Source: UBA10107 sp963835585
GTDB taxonomy: Archaea; Nanobdellota; Nanobdellia; Woesearchaeales; UBA10107
Reading direction: 5' to 3'
NCBI GenBank assembly: GCA_963835585.1
Contig: CAWIGF010000003.1
Span: forward strand, 310,001-374,000
DNA: 64,000 bases
In this document: in pieces, positions 16,765-24,597 of the stretch
Layout: each line of letters opens with the position of its first letter
How positions within the stretch are numbered: the stretch's first letter is position 1
Program-made: the position numbers and the translations under genes
The notes under the pieces: model-generated
Told to the model about the DNA's origin: nothing
Database searches by the model: none
The model's input: only the letters and a program-made list of their open reading frames with translations

Positions 16765-16977
16765 ATGGAAAAAAGACGCTTTAATTTGATTATTGAACAA
16801 GATGCGGCAGGTTGGCTGGTTTCTGAGGTGGTTGAATTGCCGGGTTGTCATACACAGGCGAAGACGCTTGACCAGTTGATTGAAAGAACCAAAGAGGCGA
16901 TCAGGGCATACCTGAAAAGTGCGGTGGAACTCGAGATTTCTGAAAAGTTTGTTGGAGTACAGCAGATAGAGGTGTGA
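16765..16977 (+). CDS. hicB: HicB-type antitoxin
   Basis: 70 residues of the HicB partial RNase H-like fold: the opening FNLIIEQDAAGWLVSEVVEL followed by PGCHTQAKTLDQLIERTKEAI is the standard HicB pattern. It neutralises the HicA mRNA interferase. The protein lacks the C-terminal DNA-binding extension of longer HicBs, so autoregulation would need another route. TTTATATA at 16736-16743, 25-29 nt before the ATG, predicts a leaderless transcript. It is followed 3 nt later by hicA. The pair sits in an accessory patch between the IS element and a repeated 26-bp sequence. Confidence 0.93.
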   Translation: MEKRRFNLIIEQDAAGWLVSEVVELPGCHTQAKTLDQLIERTKEAIRAYLKSAVELEISEKFVGVQQIEV

Positions 16978-16980
16978 TTC

Positions 16981-17208
16981 TTGACAAGATTGCCGAAGCT
17001 GACGGGCAAAGAATTAGCTAAGATTGTCGAGAATCTTGGATTTGTGCACCAACACACAACTGGTAGTCACATGGTGTTCAAGCATCAAGATGGCAGAATG
17101 ACTGTGATTCCATTTCATGCAGGCGAAGAGATTGGCCCTGGATTATTGACCAAAATTATCAAGAAGGATTTGGAATTGACACGAGAAGAGTTCTTGAAAC
17201 TGGTATAG
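16981..17208 (+). CDS. hicA: HicA-type mRNA interferase toxin
   Basis: 75 residues of the HicA double-stranded-RNA-binding-like toxin fold: PKLTGKELAKIVENLGF, then TTGSHMVFKH with the catalytic His, and VIPFHAGEEIGPGLLTKIIK. The start is a TTG codon at 16981, preceded by GAGGTG at about 16968-16973 inside the end of hicB. A weak start codon and coupling to the antitoxin are consistent with keeping toxin output low. All key residues appear present. Confidence 0.93.
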   Translation: MTRLPKLTGKELAKIVENLGFVHQHTTGSHMVFKHQDGRMTVIPFHAGEEIGPGLLTKIIKKDLELTREEFLKLV

Positions 17209-17251
17209 AGGCAACAACACCTAGATGCGAATATCATTAAATCGCTCAAAG

Positions 17252-17286
17252 AGTGGGACGAGTACCAAAAGAGGCACAATTGTGCA
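17252..17286 (+). repeat. Candidate structured element, copy B (26-bp repeat of copy A)
   Basis: GGGACGAGTACCAAAAGA followed by GGCACAAT repeats copy A at 16626 without mismatch over 26 bp. The downstream arm has drifted (TTGTGC instead of TCGTCC), so the stem is weakened. No TATA box lies at the expected distance. Copies A and B flank hicBA as direct repeats, which could reflect insertion or recombination of the toxin-antitoxin cassette. Confidence 0.5.
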
Positions 17287-17343
17287 TAAAAGTGGACTTA
17301 ATGTATGTTGTGAGCATTATGAATCTTGGTTTGAGCATCAGTT

Positions 17344-18291
17344 CTATTCGTGATGCTTCACATAATCTTCAAGATAGCTATTAACGACTGGCGCATCACG
17401 CCCTAGATTAATATCTTCCAGTTTGACGCCTTTTGCAAATTTTACTGATTTCTTTAGTTCTTTTTCAGGTATCCATGTCGAATTCAGTATCGAAGCGTAT
17501 ACTGTTTCGTCGAGTTCTTCGAGTTTGTTGAAATTGATATAAGATGAAGGAGTTTTCGATTTCTCTTCGCCTTTCGCTTCTTCTTCTGACCATCTTTTGT
17601 GCATATCGTCCATTGCCCTTTCTACTCCCCATGTCAAGGGGCAGAGGTGAAGGATCACGTCTATCAATTTTCCTTCTCTTGATAATTCATTCCAATCATC
17701 TTCGTAATATTTCAAGATGGCGTAGTTCATCGTGCTTTTGAGAAGTGGCTCTCTGACATAATATTGTCCGTCACTTCCTTTTGCGATAGCATGCGTATGT
17801 GGATCATCGATGATATTCGTGCTTATTCTCGTATCTGTGTTCGCATAGACTTTCTTTGCTGGCAATGGATTGACATCATACACTACATCTGATTCATTAT
17901 TTATTTTATTGATCTTTACGCTCCTCAGATTTCTAATAAAACTGTCAGGATTATTTGCATCGAACACAGAAGAATAACCACGCATATGCGCCTCACAGCA
18001 AACATTATCTAAGGGAACAAATTTGTCGTTGCCCACTTTACTGAACTGTTCTCTCCGGCCACCTTGACCAACAAGAGAAATGCAATTCGGATCATTTACT
18101 TCAACAGCGATTATGCGACTTACTTCTCGTTCCTTTTCCTGTTCTCTGTTTTGAATGCCCCATTCATGCATCTCGCCTGCAAAATAAGAAAGACTAGCAA
18201 CAAATCCCAACACACCAATCGTCGGAGCGATAAACGGACGCAATCTTGAAATCATATTTAGTTTATTTTTTGTTGTAGGAATTGATTTCAT
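17344..18291 (-). CDS. Membrane-anchored protein of unknown function
   Basis: 315 residues. A hydrophobic segment at about 20-40 (FIAPTIGVLGFVASLSYFAG) suggests an N-terminal anchor with the rest outside. The outer part contains a cysteine pair (DNVCCEAHMRGYSS) and an HTHA motif (DDPHTHAIAKG), but no family is recognised. The ATG follows TTAGGTG at a suitable distance. It lies 14 nt downstream of the putative lipoprotein gene and is probably in the same operon. Confidence 0.6.
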   Translation of the reverse strand: MKSIPTTKNKLNMISRLRPFIAPTIGVLGFVASLSYFAGEMHEWGIQNREQEKEREVSRIIAVEVNDPNCISLVGQGGRREQFSKVGNDKFVPLDNVCCEAHMRGYSSVFDANNPDSFIRNLRSVKINKINNESDVVYDVNPLPAKKVYANTDTRISTNIIDDPHTHAIAKGSDGQYYVREPLLKSTMNYAILKYYEDDWNELSREGKLIDVILHLCPLTWGVERAMDDMHKRWSEEEAKGEEKSKTPSSYINFNKLEELDETVYASILNSTWIPEKELKKSVKFAKGVKLEDINLGRDAPVVNSYLEDYVKHHE

Positions 18292-18305
18292 GATGCACCT
18301 AAAAC

Positions 18306-18845
18306 TCAGAAGCTTCGGTTGACTTCCCTAAGATCATTATATTCCTTTAATTGTCCTTTATTTGCAAAAAACCAACGATAGTCTTGTAGTGCGCGATCAA
18401 TAGAAGGTTGGGCCTTTTGTAGTATTTTTGCTTCCTCTTTTTCTGGAGTTATCGCCTCTCCCTCAGCAAATATCATGGCAGTTGTTTCACCTGAATTAAC
18501 AAAAGCATATTGTAATTTTCCATCACAATAGTCAAGATTGATTGAACCTTTGTCGCCTTTTAGCCAAAGCGTTAACATATTCACTATTCCGTCAGAATGC
18601 AAATCTTCAACGTCAATTCGGTCCAGTCCTTTGCATGCACTTTTATTTAATGGGTGAATATGCAAGAAGAGTGTTTCTTCTCCTTTGTCTTTCAATATGT
18701 CTGCTTCGTATTCTGCGTTGTTTTTTTGATAGCTTGCAACTGGCAGCATTTCTGATTTTGATTGTTTTAGATGTGTTGTTGCACAGCCATTCATTCCAAG
18801 AAGTCCTGCAAGTCCAAGTGCAAACATTGTATTTTTGAATTTCAT
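18306..18845 (-). CDS. Putative secreted lipoprotein, unknown
   Basis: 179 residues. The N-terminus has Lys residues, a hydrophobic core and a cysteine (MKFKNTMFALGLAGLLGMNGC), which resembles a lipoprotein signal peptide, although the -3 to -1 residues (MNG) are a weak lipobox. The presence of Lgt at 50633 makes lipid attachment plausible. The mature region has no recognised domain. A TATA box (CATATATAAAC, 18866-18876) about 26 nt upstream gives a leaderless start. The palindromic box at 18890-18903 lies further upstream and is shared with the divergent gene. Confidence 0.6.
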   Translation of the reverse strand: MKFKNTMFALGLAGLLGMNGCATTHLKQSKSEMLPVASYQKNNAEYEADILKDKGEETLFLHIHPLNKSACKGLDRIDVEDLHSDGIVNMLTLWLKGDKGSINLDYCDGKLQYAFVNSGETTAMIFAEGEAITPEKEEAKILQKAQPSIDRALQDYRWFFANKGQLKEYNDLREVNRSF

Positions 18846-18889
18846 GCGTAGTACAGACTAAAACCCATATATAAACCTTTCTTTTATAG

Positions 18890-18903
18890 CTACTTATAAG
18901 TAG
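18890..18903. promoter_or_regulatory. Perfect palindromic box between divergent promoters
   Basis: CTACTTATAAGTAG is its own reverse complement. It lies 14 nt from the TATA box of each flanking gene: 18866-18876 for the minus-strand lipoprotein and 18918-18925 for the plus-strand gene. This is the best copy of a motif found at similar spacing upstream of other lineage-specific genes, and it probably binds a dimeric regulator. Confidence 0.6.
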
Positions 18904-18947
18904 TAAACATAGAAATACTTAAATAGATGCTCAATATGGTTCCTGCA

Positions 18948-19547
18948 ATGAAAACACTTGCCAAACTCGGAATCGGAGCAGCGGCCGCTTTAGGGCTTGG
19001 CATAGGATTGGATTTTTTTGTAGGAAATTATTACATCAAACATCCCGCTAAACTAACCAAATTCGTCAAGGAATATATCGAAGCGTGCTGCGAAGAAAAT
19101 TCCCCGGGATGCACCTCGCACAAGAACGATTGTCTCGGCGAAGACGTATATCGTTTCGATGGCGATTATCGTGAAATTCCTTTTTTCCAAAAACCAAAAT
19201 TGGGAGAGAAAATCTTGGCTGATTTCGGGAAAACATACACACTAGTGTGCGCTCCATTCTTTTCTGAGTCATTCTTCCTTTATGACAAAGGAAACAAAGG
19301 ATCAGTTGATGCGGCGATCGTAGCAAGAAAGAAGATAACCGACAAAGAGAGGAAAGAGATAGCGACGAAGATTCCTTGTTTGTATCCTCATAATCTTGAC
19401 AAGCTGCTTAAGAAATTTCCTAACCTTCAAATAGAAATTGAGCATTCTCCGATAGAAAAAAACCGCGCAGAGTTTTTGGATCATGAATATGAGGCGGATA
19501 TGTTAGAGACAGAAGTATCAGAGATGCTATACAATCCGAAACATTGA
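18948..19547 (+). CDS. Membrane-anchored protein of unknown function
   Basis: About 199 residues beginning MKTLAKLGIGAAAALGLG, a hydrophobic N-terminal anchor. The outer region has several cysteines (EACCEENSPGCTSHKNDC) that could form disulfides or bind metal. No family is recognised. The ATG at 18948 is chosen over 18927 because CTTAAATA (18918-18925) sits about 26 nt upstream of it. The promoter shares the palindromic box at 18890-18903 with the divergent lipoprotein gene, so the two are probably co-regulated. Confidence 0.6.
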   Translation: MKTLAKLGIGAAAALGLGIGLDFFVGNYYIKHPAKLTKFVKEYIEACCEENSPGCTSHKNDCLGEDVYRFDGDYREIPFFQKPKLGEKILADFGKTYTLVCAPFFSESFFLYDKGNKGSVDAAIVARKKITDKERKEIATKIPCLYPHNLDKLLKKFPNLQIEIEHSPIEKNRAEFLDHEYEADMLETEVSEMLYNPKH

Positions 19548-19697
19548 ATTGTACGTCTGAATGCCGTACAAATTGTTAATTAATTTTATAAAGAGGAAAG
19601 ACAGCATTGCACTATAGTCACTAGAAAAAGACATCATTGGCTTCAATTAGGCTCGTTTTTACCTTTATTCATATTGTTCGTTATATTGTTTCTATCG

Positions 19698-19708
19698 CTA
19701 AGTAGTAA
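19698..19708 (+). promoter_or_regulatory. Shared upstream box (half-site)
   Basis: CTAAGTAGTAA lies 14-15 nt upstream of TTTAAATA (about 19720-19727), the TATA box of the helix-turn-helix gene at 19752. It has the same spacing and half-site as the palindrome at 18890-18903. Confidence 0.5.
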
Positions 19709-19751
19709 TTTTTAGAAATATTTAAATATTGGCTTGTTTCTGCGACAGTGT

Positions 19752-20186
19752 ATGAAAGCATCGGAAAAAATACGTCAATTGGTTGTTGATGGAAGATCAG
19801 ACAAATATATCTGCAAAAAGCTGGGTTTAGATACAAGAGAATTGGGAGCGTACAAAGCGCACATATCGCGAGGCTTGCAAAAAATATTGTATCCTAATGA
19901 GGATCATTTTACGCTTATTTCCGCTCCTCAAGCACATCGCTTGCCCCTTCCAATGCAAATTGAACTAGCTGACATTGTTACAAATTTACAAAAAGGATCG
20001 AATATGACTGCGAACAGGCAGGGAGTAGGTGCCTTGGTCAAGGGAGGAATAAGGAACATCATCATTGAACTTAAGGATAGTGGAGTTTCCCATGAGGATG
20101 TTTATAAGGACCCGCGACTCAGCGACGTCCCTCAAGGAACAATTAGGGCTCATCTTGCCCACTATGGACGAGGGTCTTATAAATAA
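19752..20186 (+). CDS. Helix-turn-helix-like protein, candidate regulator
   Basis: 144 residues. The N-terminus (KASEKIRQLVVDGRSDKYIC, then KKLGLDTRELGAYKAHI) reads as a helix-turn-helix of the kind that scans for short repeats. A second recognition-like segment is at the C-terminus (VPQGTIRAHLAHYGRGSYK). No specific family is recognised. The ATG at 19752 is chosen because the TATA box lies 25-30 nt upstream. Since its own promoter carries the shared box, it could be an autoregulated controller of the box-bearing genes. It starts a four-gene run with the methyltransferase-like gene. Confidence 0.55.
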   Translation: MKASEKIRQLVVDGRSDKYICKKLGLDTRELGAYKAHISRGLQKILYPNEDHFTLISAPQAHRLPLPMQIELADIVTNLQKGSNMTANRQGVGALVKGGIRNIIIELKDSGVSHEDVYKDPRLSDVPQGTIRAHLAHYGRGSYK

Positions 20187-20210
20187 TTTTTAGATTTGTT
20201 CTTTATTTCC

Positions 20211-20227
20211 CACTTATCAGTAGTTAA
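20211..20227 (+). promoter_or_regulatory. Shared upstream box
   Basis: CACTTATCAGTAGTTAA is a near-palindromic version of the box. It lies 15 nt upstream of the TATA-like CATAAATA (20239-20246), which is 27 nt before the ATG at 20270. Confidence 0.45.
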
Positions 20228-20269
20228 AAATCGAAACACATAAATACTACCTTTTGATTCAGCACAACT

Positions 20270-21001
20270 ATGGGCGGAAAACCTTGGGAACCAAAACAAA
20301 CAGACCTTCTTCTTTTACGTAAGGAACAAGGTGTTCCATCTAAAAAAATATCGAGAGAATTTCGAAAACAGTTCAATGTAGTTAGAACGCCTGCAGCAAT
20401 TGATGCGATGTATTCCTCACTCATATCATCACCTAACAGCACCCCACAACTTCCAATCGGAGATAAGCGACTTCTTAGGAACCTGAAAATGAGAGAAGAT
20501 AGCTGCTACCAGCACATGCTTCACCAAGCGGACATAATAAAACGATATGATTTTTTTGAGAAGTCACAGAACATGACATTAAAGGACGCGCGCAACCTCC
20601 CAAAAAACGAACGGGATGCAATACAGCAGATATTTTTATCAGGAAAATCCCCTTCTGTCGACGTTGGAACCATAGAGCTAATAGCATTGCCTGTTGAGGT
20701 TGATAATCTCAGTAAGGTGCATTTGATTCTTCCTGTTTATGCCAGCGAGAATGAGCAATCAAAAAGAAGTCTTGCTTCCTCACTCAGTGATACTGCAGCA
20801 GCAATAATGAGCACCCGTCTTGGTTATGAACTTCTAATCAAAACCAATTTCAGAGAACTTACACGATTCGACTTCAGAGGACATTCACTGGACAACCAAC
20901 GACTGAGCGAAGAATTGACCAAGGATATAAAAAAAGAGCATCCAACCATCGATAACATACTTGTGAAGGTGGATAATCCTTCATTCTATTCCATTCATTG
21001 A
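20270..21001 (+). CDS. Protein with homeodomain-like HTH, unknown
   Basis: 243 residues. Residues about 5-50 (WEPKQTDLLLLRKEQGVPSK, then EFRKQFNVVRTPAAIDAMYS) fit a Myb/homeodomain-like helix-turn-helix with the usual RTxxAI ending. The C-terminal two thirds are not recognised and have the strand-rich IELIALPVEVDN and VHLILPVYASEN. A leaderless start is supported by the TATA box 27 nt upstream. The methyltransferase-like gene follows after 11 nt, and a shared transcript with the next two genes is likely. Confidence 0.55.
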   Translation: MGGKPWEPKQTDLLLLRKEQGVPSKKISREFRKQFNVVRTPAAIDAMYSSLISSPNSTPQLPIGDKRLLRNLKMREDSCYQHMLHQADIIKRYDFFEKSQNMTLKDARNLPKNERDAIQQIFLSGKSPSVDVGTIELIALPVEVDNLSKVHLILPVYASENEQSKRSLASSLSDTAAAIMSTRLGYELLIKTNFRELTRFDFRGHSLDNQRLSEELTKDIKKEHPTIDNILVKVDNPSFYSIH

Positions 21002-21012
21002 ATTGAGGCACA

Positions 21013-22749
21013 ATGACAGATGATTTCGATATCACGGCGTTAAGAGAACATTGCATACAGAATGGACTAAATTTCTTTACAGAATTGAAAAAGATCCAGG
21101 ACGCAAAAAAGGAAGGATTGGCACAAGCAAGTTTCTTGATAGAAAAACTGGCTAAAAAAACACAAATATCTCCTGATATTATTATTGACGAAAAATTACG
21201 AGAACTTGAAAAAACTCAAGCTCCATCTATGTCTCTAGATAGATTTGTCGATATAATTAAAAAATCACTCGAGGAGGCAAATATCCCCGCAATATACAAT
21301 TGCCCGCTCCGAGATTACGTAGCAAACGCCATATATAATTTCATAGATCAAAAAACAAACAAGAAACACACAAGAGAGGAGATAAAACAGAAGACGCTTG
21401 GTCGTTTGGATGATCTTGCAATCACAGAAATATTGGGCGAATTGCGACCAGAATACATACGGCAGAAATATCCTCTCAATAAATCTAACGAATTCAGGGA
21501 TGCACGTGGTACTTCTTTTAACGTCGGAGGAACAGAATGCTGGCCAGGAAAGAAGAAAGAAGATACGCGAGAAACGTTATTGGATTTTGTCGATATTCAG
21601 TTGCTGCAAAACTGTGAATTAAACATCGACAGAGAAAAGGCAGAAAGCAGAATAAATTCCCTAAAACAGCAGCTTGCTGAACTAGAGGCAAATCGGAAAG
21701 ATAAAGCGCTCAATTTCGAGGTATCGCATTCCGGCGGTGGTGATTTGCATTCATTCATAAAATATTTTGTCAAATTTACGACAGAAAAAAAGAAAATAAA
21801 CATGACTACTTCGTATCAAAAGAAATCAAAAACTGCTTCCTTGCTGTTCAAGTCACAGGAAGATAAAAATAAATTCCTTGGAGAGATTAATGATGCGGGA
21901 ATACGTCACAGATACAAGTATCTCAACTCAATTAGGTTGATTCCGATGCAAACAAAAGAAGAACAGGCTGTAAAAGAAAACTTGGAGAAACTAAGTGTGC
22001 CAACGAGAGGTGATGGTATGGCAAAATCAAGACCAGCTATACGTTACCTAGGATTGGAAGGCCCATCTTTTTGTAGTTATCTACAGCTCTCAAATATGTT
22101 GTGGAAAAAAGGCGTCAACATGACTGGGTACGTAGTAGAGTACAATCAACGACATTACAATCTCATGAAAAGTATAAAAAATGCAGGACTGATCACTCCA
22201 TTAAATAATGTCAAGCTGCGATACGGAAACATTGACGATATGATATTGTTAGATTTTCCAGATGATTCAAATATTACTCTTTCGGATGACGATACTGTTG
22301 CATTTAAACAGCAAAAGATGCCGCTCGAAAAATACCATTCGGTCATAGCTGCCTTGAATAAGGGGACATCTTCTAAGGAGATATCTTCGCAGTTCGACAT
22401 CTCGGATGCATTTTTGAAGGCGATTGCAGACAAGGATACGCGTAAATTTGATGTAGTCTTCCTTGATTTCAATGGGCCAACATCTCAAAAGCGCGAGAAA
22501 GCCATGGAATATCTGATTAAGAATCGCTTAAGCAATAACGCAGTAATCGCAGCAACACTCAATATTAGCCATTTTGTGAACCCCGCTCGACACAAAGAAG
22601 TCAAGACATTAAAAGACAGGATCACAAATGCAATCACGAACCCATTCTTTGCCGAAGGATATAATTGCAGGGATGACATCAATGACACGGCCTACACGGA
22701 TAACAAATCTAACATGTACTTTGTTGTTTGTCGCGGAGAGAAGAAATAA
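21013..22749 (+). CDS. Predicted SAM-dependent methyltransferase with HTH insertion
   Basis: 578 residues. Residues about 335-560 follow a Rossmann-type methyltransferase plan: RYLGLEGPSFCSYLQL (motif I position), GYVVEYNQRHY (acidic loop), LRYGNIDDMILLDF and DVVFLDFNGPTS (motif IV position), then AVIAATLNISHF. Between the third and fourth motifs is a helix-turn-helix-like insert (about 427-462: LEKYHSVIAALNKGTSSKEI). The N-terminal 330 residues are helical and unrecognised. Substrate is unknown; DNA or RNA are both possible. GAGG precedes the ATG, and the gene is tightly linked to its neighbours on both sides. Confidence 0.55.
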   Translation: MTDDFDITALREHCIQNGLNFFTELKKIQDAKKEGLAQASFLIEKLAKKTQISPDIIIDEKLRELEKTQAPSMSLDRFVDIIKKSLEEANIPAIYNCPLRDYVANAIYNFIDQKTNKKHTREEIKQKTLGRLDDLAITEILGELRPEYIRQKYPLNKSNEFRDARGTSFNVGGTECWPGKKKEDTRETLLDFVDIQLLQNCELNIDREKAESRINSLKQQLAELEANRKDKALNFEVSHSGGGDLHSFIKYFVKFTTEKKKINMTTSYQKKSKTASLLFKSQEDKNKFLGEINDAGIRHRYKYLNSIRLIPMQTKEEQAVKENLEKLSVPTRGDGMAKSRPAIRYLGLEGPSFCSYLQLSNMLWKKGVNMTGYVVEYNQRHYNLMKSIKNAGLITPLNNVKLRYGNIDDMILLDFPDDSNITLSDDDTVAFKQQKMPLEKYHSVIAALNKGTSSKEISSQFDISDAFLKAIADKDTRKFDVVFLDFNGPTSQKREKAMEYLIKNRLSNNAVIAATLNISHFVNPARHKEVKTLKDRITNAITNPFFAEGYNCRDDINDTAYTDNKSNMYFVVCRGEKK

Positions 22750-22766
22750 AATCTTGAGGACATTAT

Positions 22767-24011
22767 ATGCAACTAACGACAAAATACCTGGAAGAAAAAT
22801 TGAAACCATTCGGTTGTTTGATTGAGCTGTCTGATTCTAAAAAAGCAATCATACGTAAAGATTTCTTGGCTATTAACGGAAATATACAAATAAACGAAAA
22901 AACTGCGAAAAAACTCGAGAACCTTATTATGCCTTCTGATACGCATGCTTGTCTTGAGAGAGTGGAGCAAGGAGACCCTCGACTTTTTCCCATTTTAAAC
23001 AATCCCGGCCAATTCATGACTGATTCTGAATCACTGGGAATAGGACTCAACGATTATGGCTATTGTAAGCATGTGGTGAATGATATTTTTCAAGGAATTC
23101 TTGCCTATATTGATTTTAGAGCGCTCACACAGAAGGAGTACTCAAAGTATCTTGCAAAAATAAATAAAGCGATTGAGGATACTTCGTTGGATGAAGTGAC
23201 ACTTGATAGCATAGCCGATCTCCATTCAAGTACTTCTGATTTCAATAACTTTCTCCATAAAGAATTTGCTCTCCGTTCCAGTCCAAAAATAAGGAAAGCC
23301 AAATCTTTGTTGGAAAATATTGATACACATGAGCATTCAGACTTTAATAAGTTGGTTCTAGCCTATGCAGGGATGCTAGGTGGGTTTGACTCAAAATTAT
23401 ACTCTCTTACTTTGAATTTAATGTTCGATCGTTTTGACGAACTGAACAAGATTAGCGTCATTGATGCATTAAAATTGTTGCTGCTTTCTAACGAAAATGA
23501 ACCCGAAATCGCAGCTAAATCTGCTGCGTCGCCTCATGACGAGGATGATGACGCTGATATGATAAAATCTCTCTGTGCGCGAGCGCGAAAAGAGTCCGAC
23601 ATCTACCTGGATTTGGTAAGTAAGTACAGGATACAGTCAAGGGAAACAAAACCTATTCCTTGCCAGAACATGCTTATCCCTGTATGTAATCAGATTCAAA
23701 ACGGACAAACAGATTATGATTTGTTTGAAACAGCCATCACGGGCGGTGATACAGCATTACTTGTTGATGATTCCAAAAAGAGACTGAAATATTTTGTGCA
23801 TGAAGACCTTCTGCGATATGGATTTTCCAAAGAAAATATATCAAAGTTACTTGAGTCTTTATCAAAATCCAAGTTGTACAGGATGATAAAAAGAAACGAA
23901 GTCACGCCGTTGAAGTTCAGGAATATCCTTGATGATGTTGTTTTAAAGTACCTAGCCGCTAATAAAATCCCGTCAGAACAAGATCTTGAGCAAGTTTACA
24001 GAAATACATAA
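22767..24011 (+). CDS. Unknown protein, partner of the methyltransferase-like gene
   Basis: 414 residues, family not recognised. It is largely helical, with an acidic low-complexity linker (SPHDEDDDADMIKS) near the middle and no membrane segment. It follows the methyltransferase-like gene by 17 nt with a TTGAGGA ribosome binding site like that gene's, so the two are probably translated from one message. It could be a specificity or effector subunit; this is inference from position only. Confidence 0.55.
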   Translation: MQLTTKYLEEKLKPFGCLIELSDSKKAIIRKDFLAINGNIQINEKTAKKLENLIMPSDTHACLERVEQGDPRLFPILNNPGQFMTDSESLGIGLNDYGYCKHVVNDIFQGILAYIDFRALTQKEYSKYLAKINKAIEDTSLDEVTLDSIADLHSSTSDFNNFLHKEFALRSSPKIRKAKSLLENIDTHEHSDFNKLVLAYAGMLGGFDSKLYSLTLNLMFDRFDELNKISVIDALKLLLLSNENEPEIAAKSAASPHDEDDDADMIKSLCARARKESDIYLDLVSKYRIQSRETKPIPCQNMLIPVCNQIQNGQTDYDLFETAITGGDTALLVDDSKKRLKYFVHEDLLRYGFSKENISKLLESLSKSKLYRMIKRNEVTPLKFRNILDDVVLKYLAANKIPSEQDLEQVYRNT

Positions 24012-24067
24012 GGTTTGATGCTGTCATTATTTTCCCTATCTCTTTATTGCACTATATCTTGAATAGA

Positions 24068-24469
24068 TTAGAATGCGTAAACTCGACAGATAGTTGCTTT
24101 AAGTTTCGCTTTTTCAGATGCCTTAAAAATACTTATTTCTGTCATTTTTCTTGTGATGTTGTCTTCACAAAGAACATCAATTAGTTTTCCATGACTATTG
24201 TTGGTGAGTTCCTTCATTCCTGATAATCTGCGAAATTGGTTCATGGTTTCTGGATTTGTTATGAGCTCTTTTATTCCATCTTCAAGATATTTGAAAACGC
24301 CTCTCATTTTTGTTGACTCTTCTGATTCTCCTTCTAGTGGCTCGTAAATACCTACCAATTGATAGAGATTTCTCTCTTTTCCTTCTTCAGGTACTTTATC
24401 TGTGAACATTCCACTACCTAGATATTTTACCTTTTCATAATCAATGCATCTGAATGTTGTTTCCATCAT
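24068..24469 (-). CDS. Small protein of unknown function
   Basis: 133 residues, not recognised. It is soluble and mixed in charge, with no signal or membrane segment. TATATAAA at about 24494-24501 lies 25 nt before the ATG, giving a leaderless start, and the 17-bp palindromic box at 24505-24521 is immediately upstream of that. It is divergent from the HisRS gene and convergent with the methyltransferase cluster. Confidence 0.5.
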   Translation of the reverse strand: MMETTFRCIDYEKVKYLGSGMFTDKVPEEGKERNLYQLVGIYEPLEGESEESTKMRGVFKYLEDGIKELITNPETMNQFRRLSGMKELTNNSHGKLIDVLCEDNITRKMTEISIFKASEKAKLKATICRVYAF

Positions 24470-24504
24470 TATTTTGTTGTTTAAGACGTTCTTTTATATA
24501 AATG

Positions 24505-24521
24505 TTACTACTTAGTAGTAA
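24505..24521. promoter_or_regulatory. Palindromic box TTACTAC-TTA-GTAGTAA
   Basis: Two perfect 7-bp inverted half-sites separated by 3 bp. It lies 3-5 nt from the TATA box of the minus-strand gene at 24469 and about 45 nt upstream of the putative HisRS TATA box. Closer spacing than at the other copies could mean repression rather than activation here. Confidence 0.55.
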
Positions 24522-24597
24522 TTATTATATTTATTTTCAGTATAGAAATTATTAAACCAAAACATTAATATAGTTTAAGCATTACGAAAACATTACA

